Source: JAXDLH01 sp034666705 (GTDB lineage Bacteria; Chloroflexota; UBA6077; SHYK01). Taken from it: a DNA stretch of 11,179 bases. Positions within the stretch are counted from its first letter, which is position 1, and every line of letters starts with the position of its first letter. Below, in pieces: positions 1-6,469 of the stretch. The notes beneath the pieces are model-generated. The model was not told where the DNA came from. It saw only the letters and a list, made by a program, of their open reading frames with translations, and made no database searches. The translations under genes were made by a program, and so were the position numbers. The DNA lies in NCBI GenBank assembly GCA_034666705.1, contig JAXDLH010000414.1, forward strand, positions 1 through 11,179, in the 5' to 3' direction.

Positions 1-10
1 ATTGTCGTTG

Positions 11-40
11 GAGGCCCGCCTCAGGGCGGGCCTCTTGCTT
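11..40 (+). terminator. Rho-independent-like terminator of an upstream gene
   Basis: A perfect 10-bp stem (GAGGCCCGCC at 11-20 with GGCGGGCCTC at 25-34) closes a TCAG loop and is followed by the moderately T-rich TTGCTT. It probably ends transcription of a gene lying left of the window. The T tract is short and interrupted, so it may be a weak or bidirectional terminator. Confidence 0.7.
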
Positions 41-57
41 TGCCGGGCGCCCGGCAA
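40..57. repeat. 18-nt perfect palindrome upstream of the chelatase gene
   Basis: TTGCCGGGC followed by its exact reverse complement GCCCGGCAA, with no spacer. It lies between the terminator hairpin and the proposed chelatase promoter, about 50 nt ahead of the candidate -10 box. It could be a dimeric regulator site or an extra terminator stem. Only the symmetry is seen; no family of binding protein can be named. Confidence 0.4.
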
Positions 58-107
58 CGAACGCTCCGGCGCGGCTGCCCCGAGGCCCTGGTCGGTTTCC
101 GGTCGAG

Positions 108-113
108 TATCAT
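108..113 (+). promoter_or_regulatory. Candidate -10 box (TATCAT) of the chelatase-fab operon
   Basis: TATCAT differs from TATAAT at one position and lies 40 nt before the GTG start, so a transcript would begin near 120 with a short leader that includes the strong ribosome binding site. No good -35 hexamer is visible 16-18 bp upstream. The same TATCAT box is seen 35 nt before the GTG of the membrane-protein gene at 6470, which lends it modest support. Confidence 0.3.
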
Positions 114-135
114 CGTAACCGCAATCCCTGAGCGC

Positions 136-143
136 AAGGAGGT
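136..143 (+). promoter_or_regulatory. Strong ribosome binding site that fixes the chelatase start
   Basis: AAGGAGGT is a full match to the Shine-Dalgarno consensus and ends 4 nt before GTG at 148. It decides for GTG 148 over an upstream in-frame TTG at 40, which would place the start inside the palindrome and has no such site. Confidence 0.8.
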
Positions 144-147
144 AGCT

Positions 148-2133
148 GTGGCAGGTCCGTTGCGGCCTATCTTCCCGTTCACTGCCCTCGTCGGGCAGGA
201 TCGGATGAAGCTAGGTCTGCTTCTCAACGCCATCAATCCCAAAATCGGGGGGGTGCTCATTCGGGGCGAGAAGGGAACGGCGAAGTCAACCGCGGCTCGT
301 GCGCTCGCGGCGCTCTTGCCGGAGGAGCCCACCGTCGTGGACTGCCGCTTCGGGTGTGACCCGACCCGCCCCGCTACCTGGTGCGACGAGTGCCACGAGC
401 GCGGCGCGCGCGGCGCGATGCCGACCTACGTCCGTCACGTACCGCTCGTCGAGCTGCCAGTCTCGGCAACCGAAGATCGCGTCGTCGGCACTCTCGACAT
501 CGAGCATGCGGTCAAGGAGGGCGCTCGGCGCTTCGAGCCGGGCGTGCTCGCCTCGGCCAACCGGGGCATCCTCTACGTGGACGAAGTCAACCTGCTGAGC
601 GACCACCTCGTGGACGTGCTTTTGGACGCCGCCGCGATGGGTGTGAACTACGTCGAGCGGGAAGGGATCTCGTTCAGTCATCCCGCTGAATTCATCCTCA
701 TCGGAACCATGAATCCAGAGGAGGGCGAATTGCGGCCGCAACTCCTCGATCGCTTCGCCCTCACCGTCGAAGTGGAGGGCATCCACGATCCACGCGACCG
801 CGCCGAGGTCGTGCGACGCCGCGCCGCCTTCGAGCTCGATCCGACCGGGTTCAACGTTATCTGGCAGGAGGGCGAGGAAGACGAGCGCGGGCGAATCGAG
901 GAAGCGCGCAGTCTCATGCCGAGGGTGAACCTCTCGGAGCAGATGCTCGATCTGATCACCCGGATCTGCGCAGACCTCGAGGTCGACGGACTGCGCGCGG
1001 ACATCGTGATGTACAAGACGGCGATGACGCACGCTGCGTACCAGGGACGCGACGAGGTGACGCCCGACGACGTGCGGGTGGCCGCCATGCTTGCGCTGCC
1101 GCACCGCCGCCGCCGCCAGCCGTTCGACGACGCGTCGGGCGATACGGGCGACCTCGAGCGGCGTGTCCAGGCCCAGGTTCAAAAGTCAGAAGCCGAGCAA
1201 GCCGAGGGTGCTGCGAGCCCCAATCCAGAACCAGCACAGGCCTCCGAAGAGGACCAGGCTGGTCAAGGAGATACGCCCCGGGTTGATCAACCCGGGGCTC
1301 CCTTTCGGGTCAGGAAGGTAGGGGCTGACATGGTCAAGCCCCGGGACCGGCAGGTCCTGGGGCGGCGGACCAGCGTGACGAATACGGAGCCGCTCGGTCG
1401 CTACGTCCGCGGCGCGATCCCACTCGAGCGTGCGCATTCGCTGGCATTCGACGCCACAGTGCGCGCTGCCGCACCCCACCAGAACGAGCGTAAAGAGACG
1501 GATCCGGATGGGAACGCGCTCCGCCTGCGCACCTGGGACATTCGCGAGAAGGTTCGGGAGCGCAAGCTCTCGAACCTGATCGTGTTCGTGCTCGATACCA
1601 GCGGAAGCATGGGTGTCGAGAACCACATGGCGGTGACCAAGGGCGCCATTCTCTCCTTGCTCACCGATGCGTATCAGAAGCGGGACCGGGTAGCGCTCAT
1701 CAGCTTCCATGGGTCGCAGTCGGAGATGGTGCTGAGCCCGACGAACAGCGTGCAGCGGGCCGAGCGCATCCTGCGCCAGCTCCCGACCGGCGGCCGCACG
1801 CCGCTTGCGGATGGGCTCCGGATGGCCGGCGAGCTGCTCAGCCAGGAAATGCAGAAAGACCCGGGTGTTATTCCACTCCTCATCGTGGTCTCCGACGGGC
1901 GCGCCAATGTGGCGCTCCACGGCAGCGATCCGATCGAGGACGTGCGCGTCATGTCTGGCAAGCTCCGTGAGATGCACATCAACGCGATGGTGGTCGACAC
2001 CGAAGCTGAGCATTTCCGGATCGGTCTTGCGAGCCGGCTCGCGAGCTGGCTGGGCGGACCGTGCTACCGTATCGAGGAGCTGGACGTCCACAGTACCAGC
2101 AAGCTCGTGCGGCAAGCGATTGGGCGCGGCTAA
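148..2133 (+). CDS. Fused ChlI/ChlD-type magnesium or cobalt chelatase subunit (AAA+ plus vWA)
   Basis: A 661-residue AAA+ motor and von Willebrand A (vWA) subunit of the family that powers insertion of Mg2+ or Co2+ into tetrapyrroles, working with a large catalytic ChlH/CobN-type subunit that is not encoded here. The AAA+ domain (about 1-320) has Walker A GEKGTAKST at 40-48, Walker B ILYVDE at 141-146 and an arginine-finger region RPQLLDRF near 196-203. Four cysteines (C66, C70, C79, C82) form a Cys-rich insert that I recall in this fused family. A charged, Pro/Glu-rich linker spans about 330-390. The vWA domain (about 475-661) has the metal-site residues DTSGS at 483-487, T551 and D583. The gene begins at GTG after a perfect ribosome binding site, and fabF follows after 38 nt. 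Cobalt versus magnesium cannot be decided: no other chlorophyll or cobalamin gene is present. The family is sure, the substrate is not. Confidence 0.9.
   Translation: MAGPLRPIFPFTALVGQDRMKLGLLLNAINPKIGGVLIRGEKGTAKSTAARALAALLPEEPTVVDCRFGCDPTRPATWCDECHERGARGAMPTYVRHVPLVELPVSATEDRVVGTLDIEHAVKEGARRFEPGVLASANRGILYVDEVNLLSDHLVDVLLDAAAMGVNYVEREGISFSHPAEFILIGTMNPEEGELRPQLLDRFALTVEVEGIHDPRDRAEVVRRRAAFELDPTGFNVIWQEGEEDERGRIEEARSLMPRVNLSEQMLDLITRICADLEVDGLRADIVMYKTAMTHAAYQGRDEVTPDDVRVAAMLALPHRRRRQPFDDASGDTGDLERRVQAQVQKSEAEQAEGAASPNPEPAQASEEDQAGQGDTPRVDQPGAPFRVRKVGADMVKPRDRQVLGRRTSVTNTEPLGRYVRGAIPLERAHSLAFDATVRAAAPHQNERKETDPDGNALRLRTWDIREKVRERKLSNLIVFVLDTSGSMGVENHMAVTKGAILSLLTDAYQKRDRVALISFHGSQSEMVLSPTNSVQRAERILRQLPTGGRTPLADGLRMAGELLSQEMQKDPGVIPLLIVVSDGRANVALHGSDPIEDVRVMSGKLREMHINAMVVDTEAEHFRIGLASRLASWLGGPCYRIEELDVHSTSKLVRQAIGRG
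1275..1298. repeat. 24-nt perfect palindrome inside the chelatase linker
   Basis: The half-arm GCCCCGGGTTGA is followed directly by its exact reverse complement. It encodes part of the linker between the AAA+ and vWA domains (about T376-A384, including PRVDQPG). Just downstream, 1338-1348 pairs with 1353-1363 around a GGCA loop (10 Watson-Crick pairs and one G-T), and both share the CCCCGGG core. A CCCCGGGG stem recurs at the right end of the window (11158-11177). It may be a small mobile palindrome tolerated in a flexible linker, or an RNA structure. Confidence 0.6.
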
Positions 2134-2171
2134 CCACAGACCCGCGCCACACCGCCGCATTCGGAGTGGGA

Positions 2172-3419
2172 ATGAGCGAGCGCGTCGTCATCACCGGTAT
2201 GGGCGCCATGACCCCGCTCGGGCACACTGTCCCTGAGACCTGGGGCAATCTGATCGAGGGCCAGTCCGGCGTCGGGCCCATCACCCTCTTTGACACCACC
2301 GACTTTGCCGCGCGGATCGCCGGCGAGGTGAAGGAGTTCGACCCCACGAAGTGGCTCGACCACAAGGAGTCGCGCCGCCTCGATCGCTTCTGCCAGTTTG
2401 CGCTCATCGCCGCTCGCGAGGCGCTCGCCGATTCCGGGTTGGAGATCGACGAGTCGAACTCCGAGGAGATCGGCGTGGTGATCGGCTCCGGAATTGGCGG
2501 CATTGCGACCCTCTCCGAGCAGCTCGAGGTGCTGCGCGCCAAGGGGCCGCGCTTCGTCAGTCCCTTCTTGATTCCGATGTACATCATTGACCTTGCAGCA
2601 GGCCAGATCGCTATCGCCACCGGCGCGCGTGGCCCGAACTTCGGCATGGTTTCCGCCTGCGCCACGAGCGCGCACTCGCTCGGCGAGGCCGCCGAGATCA
2701 TTCGCCGTGGGGATGCAATCGCGATGATCGCTGGCGGCTCCGAGGCGGGCGTCACGCCGATTGGCATCGCCGGCTTCGCCTCCATGAAGGCGCTCTCGAC
2801 CCGCAACGATGATCCCGCGCACGCTTCACGGCCCTTTGACCGCGAGCGCGATGGCTTCGTGATGGGCGAAGGCGCCGGGGTGATGATCCTGGAGGCCGAG
2901 AGCCACGCGCGGGCGCGTGGTGCCCGGATCTATGCGGAGCTGGCGGGCTATGGGGCGACCGACGACTCGCATCACATCACGGCGCCCCCGGAAGGTGGCG
3001 AGGGCGCAGTCCGGGCGATGCGGATCGCGTTGCGCAAGGCAGGGATCAATCCCGGCGACGTGGATTACATCAATGCGCACGGGACGTCCACGCCCCCCAA
3101 CGATCGGGTAGAGACCGAGGCGATCAAGACGGCCTTCGGCGAGTACGCCGCCTCGATTCCCATCAGCTCGACGAAATCGATGACCGGTCACATGATCGGC
3201 GCCGCGGGGGTCGTCGAATCGATCGCCTGCGTGAAGTCAATCGAGGAAGGCATCGTCCACCCCACAATCAACTACGAGTTTCCTGACCCGGAATGCGATC
3301 TCGATTACGTGCCGAACGTCGCGCGCCAGCATCAGGTGGATGTCGCGGTGACGAACTCGAACGGGTTTGGTGGCCACAACGTGTCGCTGGTCTTCCGCAA
3401 ATACGCGGCAGCGCAGTGA
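2172..3419 (+). CDS. fabF: 3-oxoacyl-[acyl-carrier-protein] synthase II
   Basis: A condensing enzyme of cytosolic type II fatty-acid synthesis: it decarboxylates malonyl-ACP and joins the two-carbon unit to the growing acyl-ACP. At 415 residues it has the normal FabF length. All catalytic residues sit at the positions known for E. coli FabF: nucleophile C163 in SACATS, H303 in NAHGTS, K335 and H340 in KSMTGH, and the NSNGFGGHN glycine loop at 395-403. ATG 2172 is chosen because GGAG at 2163-2166 lies 5 nt upstream and the protein then begins with the typical SERVVITGMG strand. Upstream in-frame starts would lie within the chelatase gene. The next gene overlaps its stop by 4 nt. A specialised polyketide ketosynthase is possible but less likely, as the neighbours are core fatty-acid genes. 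Confidence 0.95.
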   Translation: MSERVVITGMGAMTPLGHTVPETWGNLIEGQSGVGPITLFDTTDFAARIAGEVKEFDPTKWLDHKESRRLDRFCQFALIAAREALADSGLEIDESNSEEIGVVIGSGIGGIATLSEQLEVLRAKGPRFVSPFLIPMYIIDLAAGQIAIATGARGPNFGMVSACATSAHSLGEAAEIIRRGDAIAMIAGGSEAGVTPIGIAGFASMKALSTRNDDPAHASRPFDRERDGFVMGEGAGVMILEAESHARARGARIYAELAGYGATDDSHHITAPPEGGEGAVRAMRIALRKAGINPGDVDYINAHGTSTPPNDRVETEAIKTAFGEYAASIPISSTKSMTGHMIGAAGVVESIACVKSIEEGIVHPTINYEFPDPECDLDYVPNVARQHQVDVAVTNSNGFGGHNVSLVFRKYAAAQ

Positions 3420-3928
3420 CCGAGGCGGCCGGGCCGCGCCCCGCGTCCCCAGAGGTCTCCCTCGCTGCCCAGCGTGACGCGGACTGGTTGCAAACGCTGC
3501 GCGCGCTCGTCGCCGTCGTCGAGGGCAGCGACGCAACCGCCGTCGAGGTTCGCCGGGGATCCCTCCGGATTCGACTACGCCGTGCCCGGCCGGGCACCAC
3601 GAGTGTCTACGCGGTGGCGCCGGCAGCATCGGCATCGGTCGCAGATTCCACATCCAGCTTGCGCCCGGTTCGGTGCCCCATTACCGGTATCTGGTACGAC
3701 GCGCCATCGCCGGGTGCGCCGCCGTACGTACAGGTTGGCGACGTCCTCGGCGTGGGCGCTGTGGTCGGTCTAGTGGAGACGATGAAGGTGTTCAACGAGG
3801 TCACCTCGGATGCCGCCGGAATCGTGCGCGAGGTGCTGGCCCACCGAGGTGATCTCGTGCAGGCCAATGCGGTGCTGTTTACCCTGGAGCCCCTCGAGGG
3901 TGACGTCGCACCGGGCCACTTCGCGTGA
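3416..3928 (+). CDS. accB: Biotin carboxyl carrier protein of acetyl-CoA carboxylase
   Basis: A 170-residue carrier that takes CO2 on biotin from biotin carboxylase to the carboxyltransferase, giving malonyl-CoA for FabH and FabF. The C-terminal biotinyl domain (about 85-158) has the attachment motif ETMKVFNEV with K124 as the biotin site; the usual motif is (A/S)MKM, so the residue after Lys is Val here. Before it come a typical N-terminal helix region (about 20-55, DADWLQTLRALVAVVEG) and an Ala/Ser-rich linker (about 60-80). The start is GTG at 3416, overlapping the fabF TGA as GTGA. No ribosome binding site is visible, which suggests re-initiation by ribosomes finishing fabF. A longer frame from 3293 would lie inside fabF and adds non-family sequence. 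The biotin carboxylase (accC) and carboxyltransferase genes are not in the window. Confidence 0.88.
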   Translation: MTEAAGPRPASPEVSLAAQRDADWLQTLRALVAVVEGSDATAVEVRRGSLRIRLRRARPGTTSVYAVAPAASASVADSTSSLRPVRCPITGIWYDAPSPGAPPYVQVGDVLGVGAVVGLVETMKVFNEVTSDAAGIVREVLAHRGDLVQANAVLFTLEPLEGDVAPGHFA

Positions 3929-4935
3929 CGGAAGGGCGCTACGCTCGCATTACCGGCCTCGGGCGCTACGTCCCTCCACGGGTCGTCACGAACGATGATC
4001 TTGCGCGGCTCGTCGATACGTCCGACGAATGGATTCGCAGCCGCACCGGGATTATCGAGCGGCACCTCGTTGAGGAAGGCGACACGACCTCCACGATGGC
4101 CGCGCGGGCTGGCAGTGAGGCGCTCGAGGGCGCGGGCGTCGATCCATCTGACGTGGACCTCGTCATCGTGGCGACGTCCACGCCCGACTACCCACTGTTT
4201 CCCGCTACCGCGTGCCTGGTCCAGACTGCGCTCGGCCTGACCCGCGCCGGCGCCTACGATCTCTCTGCCGCCTGCTCGGGCTTCGTCTATGGCCTCGTCA
4301 CTGCCAGCCAGTTCATTGCCGCCGGCGCCTACGAAAACGTCCTCGTCATCGGCGCGGATGCGCTGTCACGCTCCATCGACTTCACCGACCGCACGACGTG
4401 CGTCCTGTTCGGGGACGGGGCGGGCGCCGCGCTCGTGGCGGCGAGCGACGAGCCGGGAGGGCTCCTCTCGTTCGTGCTGGGCGCTGACGGGAGCGGTGGT
4501 GCCCACATGCACGTGCCCGCGGGCGGATCGCGGACACCACTCACGTCCGAGCTGCTCGCCGAGCGCGCCAACACCATCCGGATGAATGGTCGCGAGGTCT
4601 ATCGTTTTTCGACGACCGTGCCGACCACTGCCCTCGCCGAGGCTGCCAGCAAGGCCGGTGTTGGGATTGGCGATCTGGACGTCGTGGTCGCTCATCAGGC
4701 AAACGTGCGCATTTTGCAGACGGCGGCCAAGAACATGGGCGTGTCCGATGAGCTCTTCTACACCAATCTCGACCGCTACGGGAATACGAGCGCCGCCTCC
4801 GTGCCGCTGGCGCTGTACGAGGCGTGCGCGTGCGGCCGGATACAGTCGGGCTCGCTCGTCGGCTTCATGGGGTTCGGCGCGGGGCTCACATGGGCTACGG
4901 CCATCTGGCGCTGGCAGGGCCTTACAGAAGGCTGA
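3925..4935 (+). CDS. fabH: 3-oxoacyl-[acyl-carrier-protein] synthase III
   Basis: Initiating condensing enzyme of type II fatty-acid synthesis: it joins an acyl-CoA primer to malonyl-ACP. The 336 residues match the family length. The Cys-His-Asn triad is complete: C117 in DLSAACSGF, H257 in VAHQAN and N287 in YGNTSAAS. The N-terminal ITGLGRYVPPRVVTNDDL strand and the DTSDEWIRSRTGI segment with W36 are typical. The C-terminal GFGAGLTWA loop is present. The GTG start overlaps the accB stop as GTGA with no visible ribosome binding site, again pointing to coupled translation. Primer preference (acetyl or branched) cannot be read from the sequence. The 3' end runs 14 bp into the convergent dgkA. 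Confidence 0.95.
   Translation: MTEGRYARITGLGRYVPPRVVTNDDLARLVDTSDEWIRSRTGIIERHLVEEGDTTSTMAARAGSEALEGAGVDPSDVDLVIVATSTPDYPLFPATACLVQTALGLTRAGAYDLSAACSGFVYGLVTASQFIAAGAYENVLVIGADALSRSIDFTDRTTCVLFGDGAGAALVAASDEPGGLLSFVLGADGSGGAHMHVPAGGSRTPLTSELLAERANTIRMNGREVYRFSTTVPTTALAEAASKAGVGIGDLDVVVAHQANVRILQTAAKNMGVSDELFYTNLDRYGNTSAASVPLALYEACACGRIQSGSLVGFMGFGAGLTWATAIWRWQGLTEG
4919..4932. other. Small hairpin over the convergent fabH/dgkA stops
   Basis: GCCTT at 4919-4923 pairs with AAGGC at 4928-4932 around an ACAG loop. It lies between and partly over the two convergent stop codons (dgkA TAA at 4924-4922, fabH TGA at 4933-4935). No T tract follows on either strand, so a terminator role is weak. It is the only symmetric element seen at this junction. 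Confidence 0.25.
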
Positions 4936-5278
4936 GCAAGCGCGGCCCGAAAATCATGAGCGCGACCACCACCGCCACTATCGCCGCGATCAATACGCTG
5001 CCGGCTGCCGCATCCTTCGCGTGTTTGAGGAGCTCCGAGGGCGGCTGGTCGAGCGCGTCCACGGTCGCCTCCATGGCGGTATTCATCGTCTCGAGCGCGA
5101 GCACCATGCCAATCGTAAGCGCCAGCAGGGCGCCTTCCAGCAGGGTTACGCGCAGTGCAAGCGCGAGCGCGACGATCGCCGCTCCGGCGCCGAGTTGGAT
5201 CTGCCAGTTCCGCTGGGTCCGCGCGGCCCAGAAGATGCCCTGGAAGGCATAGCCGAACGAGGCGGCGCGCCCGGCCAG
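4922..5278 (-). CDS. dgkA: Undecaprenol/diacylglycerol kinase (DgkA family), start codon unclear
   Basis: A small membrane kinase that phosphorylates undecaprenol or diacylglycerol, recycling lipid carrier or precursor. Reading the frame past its first ATG shows a full-length family member: an amphipathic N-terminal part (ASFGYAFQGIFWAARTQRN), helix 1 (GAGAAIVALALALRV), helix 2 with the catalytic LETMNTAMEATVD segment, AKDAAAGS, and helix 3 up to FGPRLLSLL. The frame is open from 5338 down, but it has no ATG, GTG or TTG before the Met at 5107. That Met lies within helix 2 and would remove the N-terminal region and helix 1. The coordinates given assume a CTG start at 5278 (118 residues). An ACG at 5317, or a sequence error, are alternatives. 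It follows ybeY directly, a common pairing in bacteria. Family call firm, 5' end uncertain. Confidence 0.75.
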   Translation of the reverse strand: MAGRAASFGYAFQGIFWAARTQRNWQIQLGAGAAIVALALALRVTLLEGALLALTIGMVLALETMNTAMEATVDALDQPPSELLKHAKDAAAGSVLIAAIVAVVVALMIFGPRLLSLL

Positions 5279-5306
5279 ACCCGTGCGGCGTGGTGGCCGC
5301 CTAGGA

Positions 5307-6314
5307 TCAGGAGCCGTTGCGGCGCAGCCCCAGCTCGATCAGCACGTCCTCTTCCTTGCGCCGCATCGTGCGGCGCTTCTCGTCCGTGTCGTGGTCGTAG
5401 CCGAGGATGTGCAGCACGCCATGCACCGTGAGGAAGGCGAGCTCGCGCTCCCGTGAGTGGCCGCCTTCGTCCGACTGACTCTCCACGCGCTCGAACGAGA
5501 TCACGACGTCGCCGAGGTTGATCTCCGTCTCCGGCGGCAGGACGAAGAAATCGCGGGTGAGGTTCGCGCCGGGCTGCAAATCGAGGAGCGGGAAGCTGAG
5601 CACGTCGGTCGCCTCGTCGATGCCCCGCCGCGTCGCGTTAATCTCGCGCATCTCCTCGTCGTCGACGACCAGGACCCCGATGGTCGATGGCTTGGACCAA
5701 CCATCGCGTTCCAACGCTCGTGCAACGACCTGTTGGATGAGCTTGGCGTTGATGCGGCGGCCGAGGCCGCGGGGTACCTCGACGTTTATAGTGACGGCTG
5801 ACTCTGCAGCTTTGCGCCGGCCGCGCGCCGCCGGTTTCTCATCGGAGGCCGCGGCCGCTCGCTCCGGTTCGGGCTCGACCTCGAGCTCCTCCTCAGGTGA
5901 AAGGAGCGTCGCCTCGCTGCCGAATGCGTCGAATTCATCCGCGGCGTCGTCGAAGAACGACTCGGTTTCGTGGTTGGTAGGCATACCAGCGAGGCCAGAG
6001 AGCGCCATTGCGAGTGAGGGTCCAGGCCCGGAGCCTCCACCGCGCCGGCCGCGCCCTCCGCGCGATCGGCGCCGGGCCGTGTGGGCCGGCGCGGTGGCAT
6101 CCACGTCTTCGGCCACCGCATCGGGCGCGCCATTCGGCACGGCGTCGCCGGCGGGCGACTCGATGACTGCCACCGGGCCTTGCTCAATGTTCTCGTCCCC
6201 AGTTGCATCCACGTCGACACGGTCTGGTGCCGTCGTAGGCGCCGTCGTGCGTCGCCGAGTGACGCGCTGTCGGGGGGCTGGGGTCTCGTTGTCGCCGTCG
6301 GGCACGTCGCTCAT
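5307..6314 (-). CDS. ybeY: Endoribonuclease YbeY with a long disordered N-terminal extension
   Basis: YbeY is a zinc-dependent RNase involved in 16S rRNA 3'-end maturation and ribosome quality control. The catalytic domain fills about 173-335 of 335 residues and has the metal site H-x3-H-x5-H as HGVLHILGYDH (H298, H302, H308), preceded by the usual INATRRGIDEATDVLSFP segment (225-242). About 170 residues precede this domain, which alone is normally the whole protein. They are low in order: a Thr/Arg/Pro-rich start, an Arg-Gly patch at about 81-93 (RRRSRGGRGRRGG), then an acidic stretch at about 118-152. ATG 6314 is chosen because GGCGAGG abuts it; ATGs further in (for example before ALSGLAG, or PTNHETES) would shorten the extension. 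dgkA follows directly. A candidate promoter lies at 6379-6384. Confidence 0.92.
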   Translation of the reverse strand: MSDVPDGDNETPAPRQRVTRRRTTAPTTAPDRVDVDATGDENIEQGPVAVIESPAGDAVPNGAPDAVAEDVDATAPAHTARRRSRGGRGRRGGGSGPGPSLAMALSGLAGMPTNHETESFFDDAADEFDAFGSEATLLSPEEELEVEPEPERAAAASDEKPAARGRRKAAESAVTINVEVPRGLGRRINAKLIQQVVARALERDGWSKPSTIGVLVVDDEEMREINATRRGIDEATDVLSFPLLDLQPGANLTRDFFVLPPETEINLGDVVISFERVESQSDEGGHSRERELAFLTVHGVLHILGYDHDTDEKRRTMRRKEEDVLIELGLRRNGS

Positions 6315-6331
6315 CCTCGCCGCGCGATGCG

Positions 6332-6364
6332 CTGTGGTGCCGGCACGAGCAGGCGCTCCCACAG
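6332..6364 (-). other. Inverted repeats in the ybeY leader
   Basis: CTGTGG at 6332-6337 pairs with CCACAG at 6359-6364. A 10-nt palindrome, GTGCCGGCAC, lies within at 6337-6346. If transcription begins near 6372, both would fold in the 5' leader about 20-50 nt before the ybeY ATG. A regulatory role is only a possibility. Confidence 0.3.
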
Positions 6365-6378
6365 ATTGATCTCGGTGG

Positions 6379-6384
6379 ATTATA
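6379..6384 (-). promoter_or_regulatory. Candidate -10 box (TATAAT) for ybeY-dgkA
   Basis: Read on the minus strand, 6384-6379 is a perfect TATAAT, giving a start near 6372 and a leader of about 58 nt before the ybeY ATG at 6314. The -35 position (about 6402-6407, CGGGCG) is poor and falls within the 36-nt palindrome, which suits a promoter controlled by a regulator. Confidence 0.5.
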
Positions 6385-6389
6385 GCGAG

Positions 6390-6425
6390 CCATGTGGACC
6401 GCGCCCGCGGGCACGGTCCACATGG
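6390..6425. promoter_or_regulatory. 36-nt near-perfect palindrome between divergent genes, candidate operator
   Basis: CCATGTGGACCG at 6390-6401 is the exact reverse complement of 6414-6425, and the inside holds GCCCG/CGGGC; 17 of 18 pairs match. It covers the -35 position of the TATAAT box on the minus strand and the -35 position of the TATCAT box at 6435 on the plus strand. A dimeric or tetrameric regulator bound here could control both ybeY-dgkA and the membrane-protein gene. A terminator is unlikely: no T tract on either side and no gene ending nearby. Confidence 0.55.
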
Positions 6426-6434
6426 CAGTTGCGG

Positions 6435-6440
6435 TATCAT
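6435..6440 (+). promoter_or_regulatory. Candidate -10 box (TATCAT) of the membrane-protein gene
   Basis: TATCAT lies 35 nt before the proposed GTG start at 6470. The -35 position (about 6412-6417, CACGGT) is weak and lies in the right arm of the palindrome. The box matches the one ahead of the chelatase gene in sequence and nearly in distance. Confidence 0.3.
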
Positions 6441-6469
6441 TCGGCCCGCCTATCGCTGTGGAGGTGGAC

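Noticed and set aside
42..147. Use of the TTG at 40 as the chelatase start
   Set aside because: It would add 36 residues before the conserved N-terminus and lie in the palindrome; AAGGAGGT before GTG 148 is decisive.
358..396. Cysteine cluster in the chelatase as a novel metal-binding insert
   Set aside because: As far as I recall, fused ChlI/ChlD-type proteins commonly have this CxxxC...CxxC insert, so it is a family trait rather than new.
286..1182. Long minus-strand open frame opposite the chelatase gene
   Set aside because: The opposite strand is a firm chelatase gene with all motifs; the antisense frame shows no family motif and is the usual GC-rich shadow.
1186..2160. 324-residue minus-strand frame
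   Set aside because: Lies wholly opposite the vWA domain and has no recognisable domain or ribosome binding site.
4586..5431. 281-residue plus-strand frame spanning fabH end and dgkA
   Set aside because: Arg/Pro/Ala-rich with no motif; it overlaps fabH, dgkA and ybeY in other frames.
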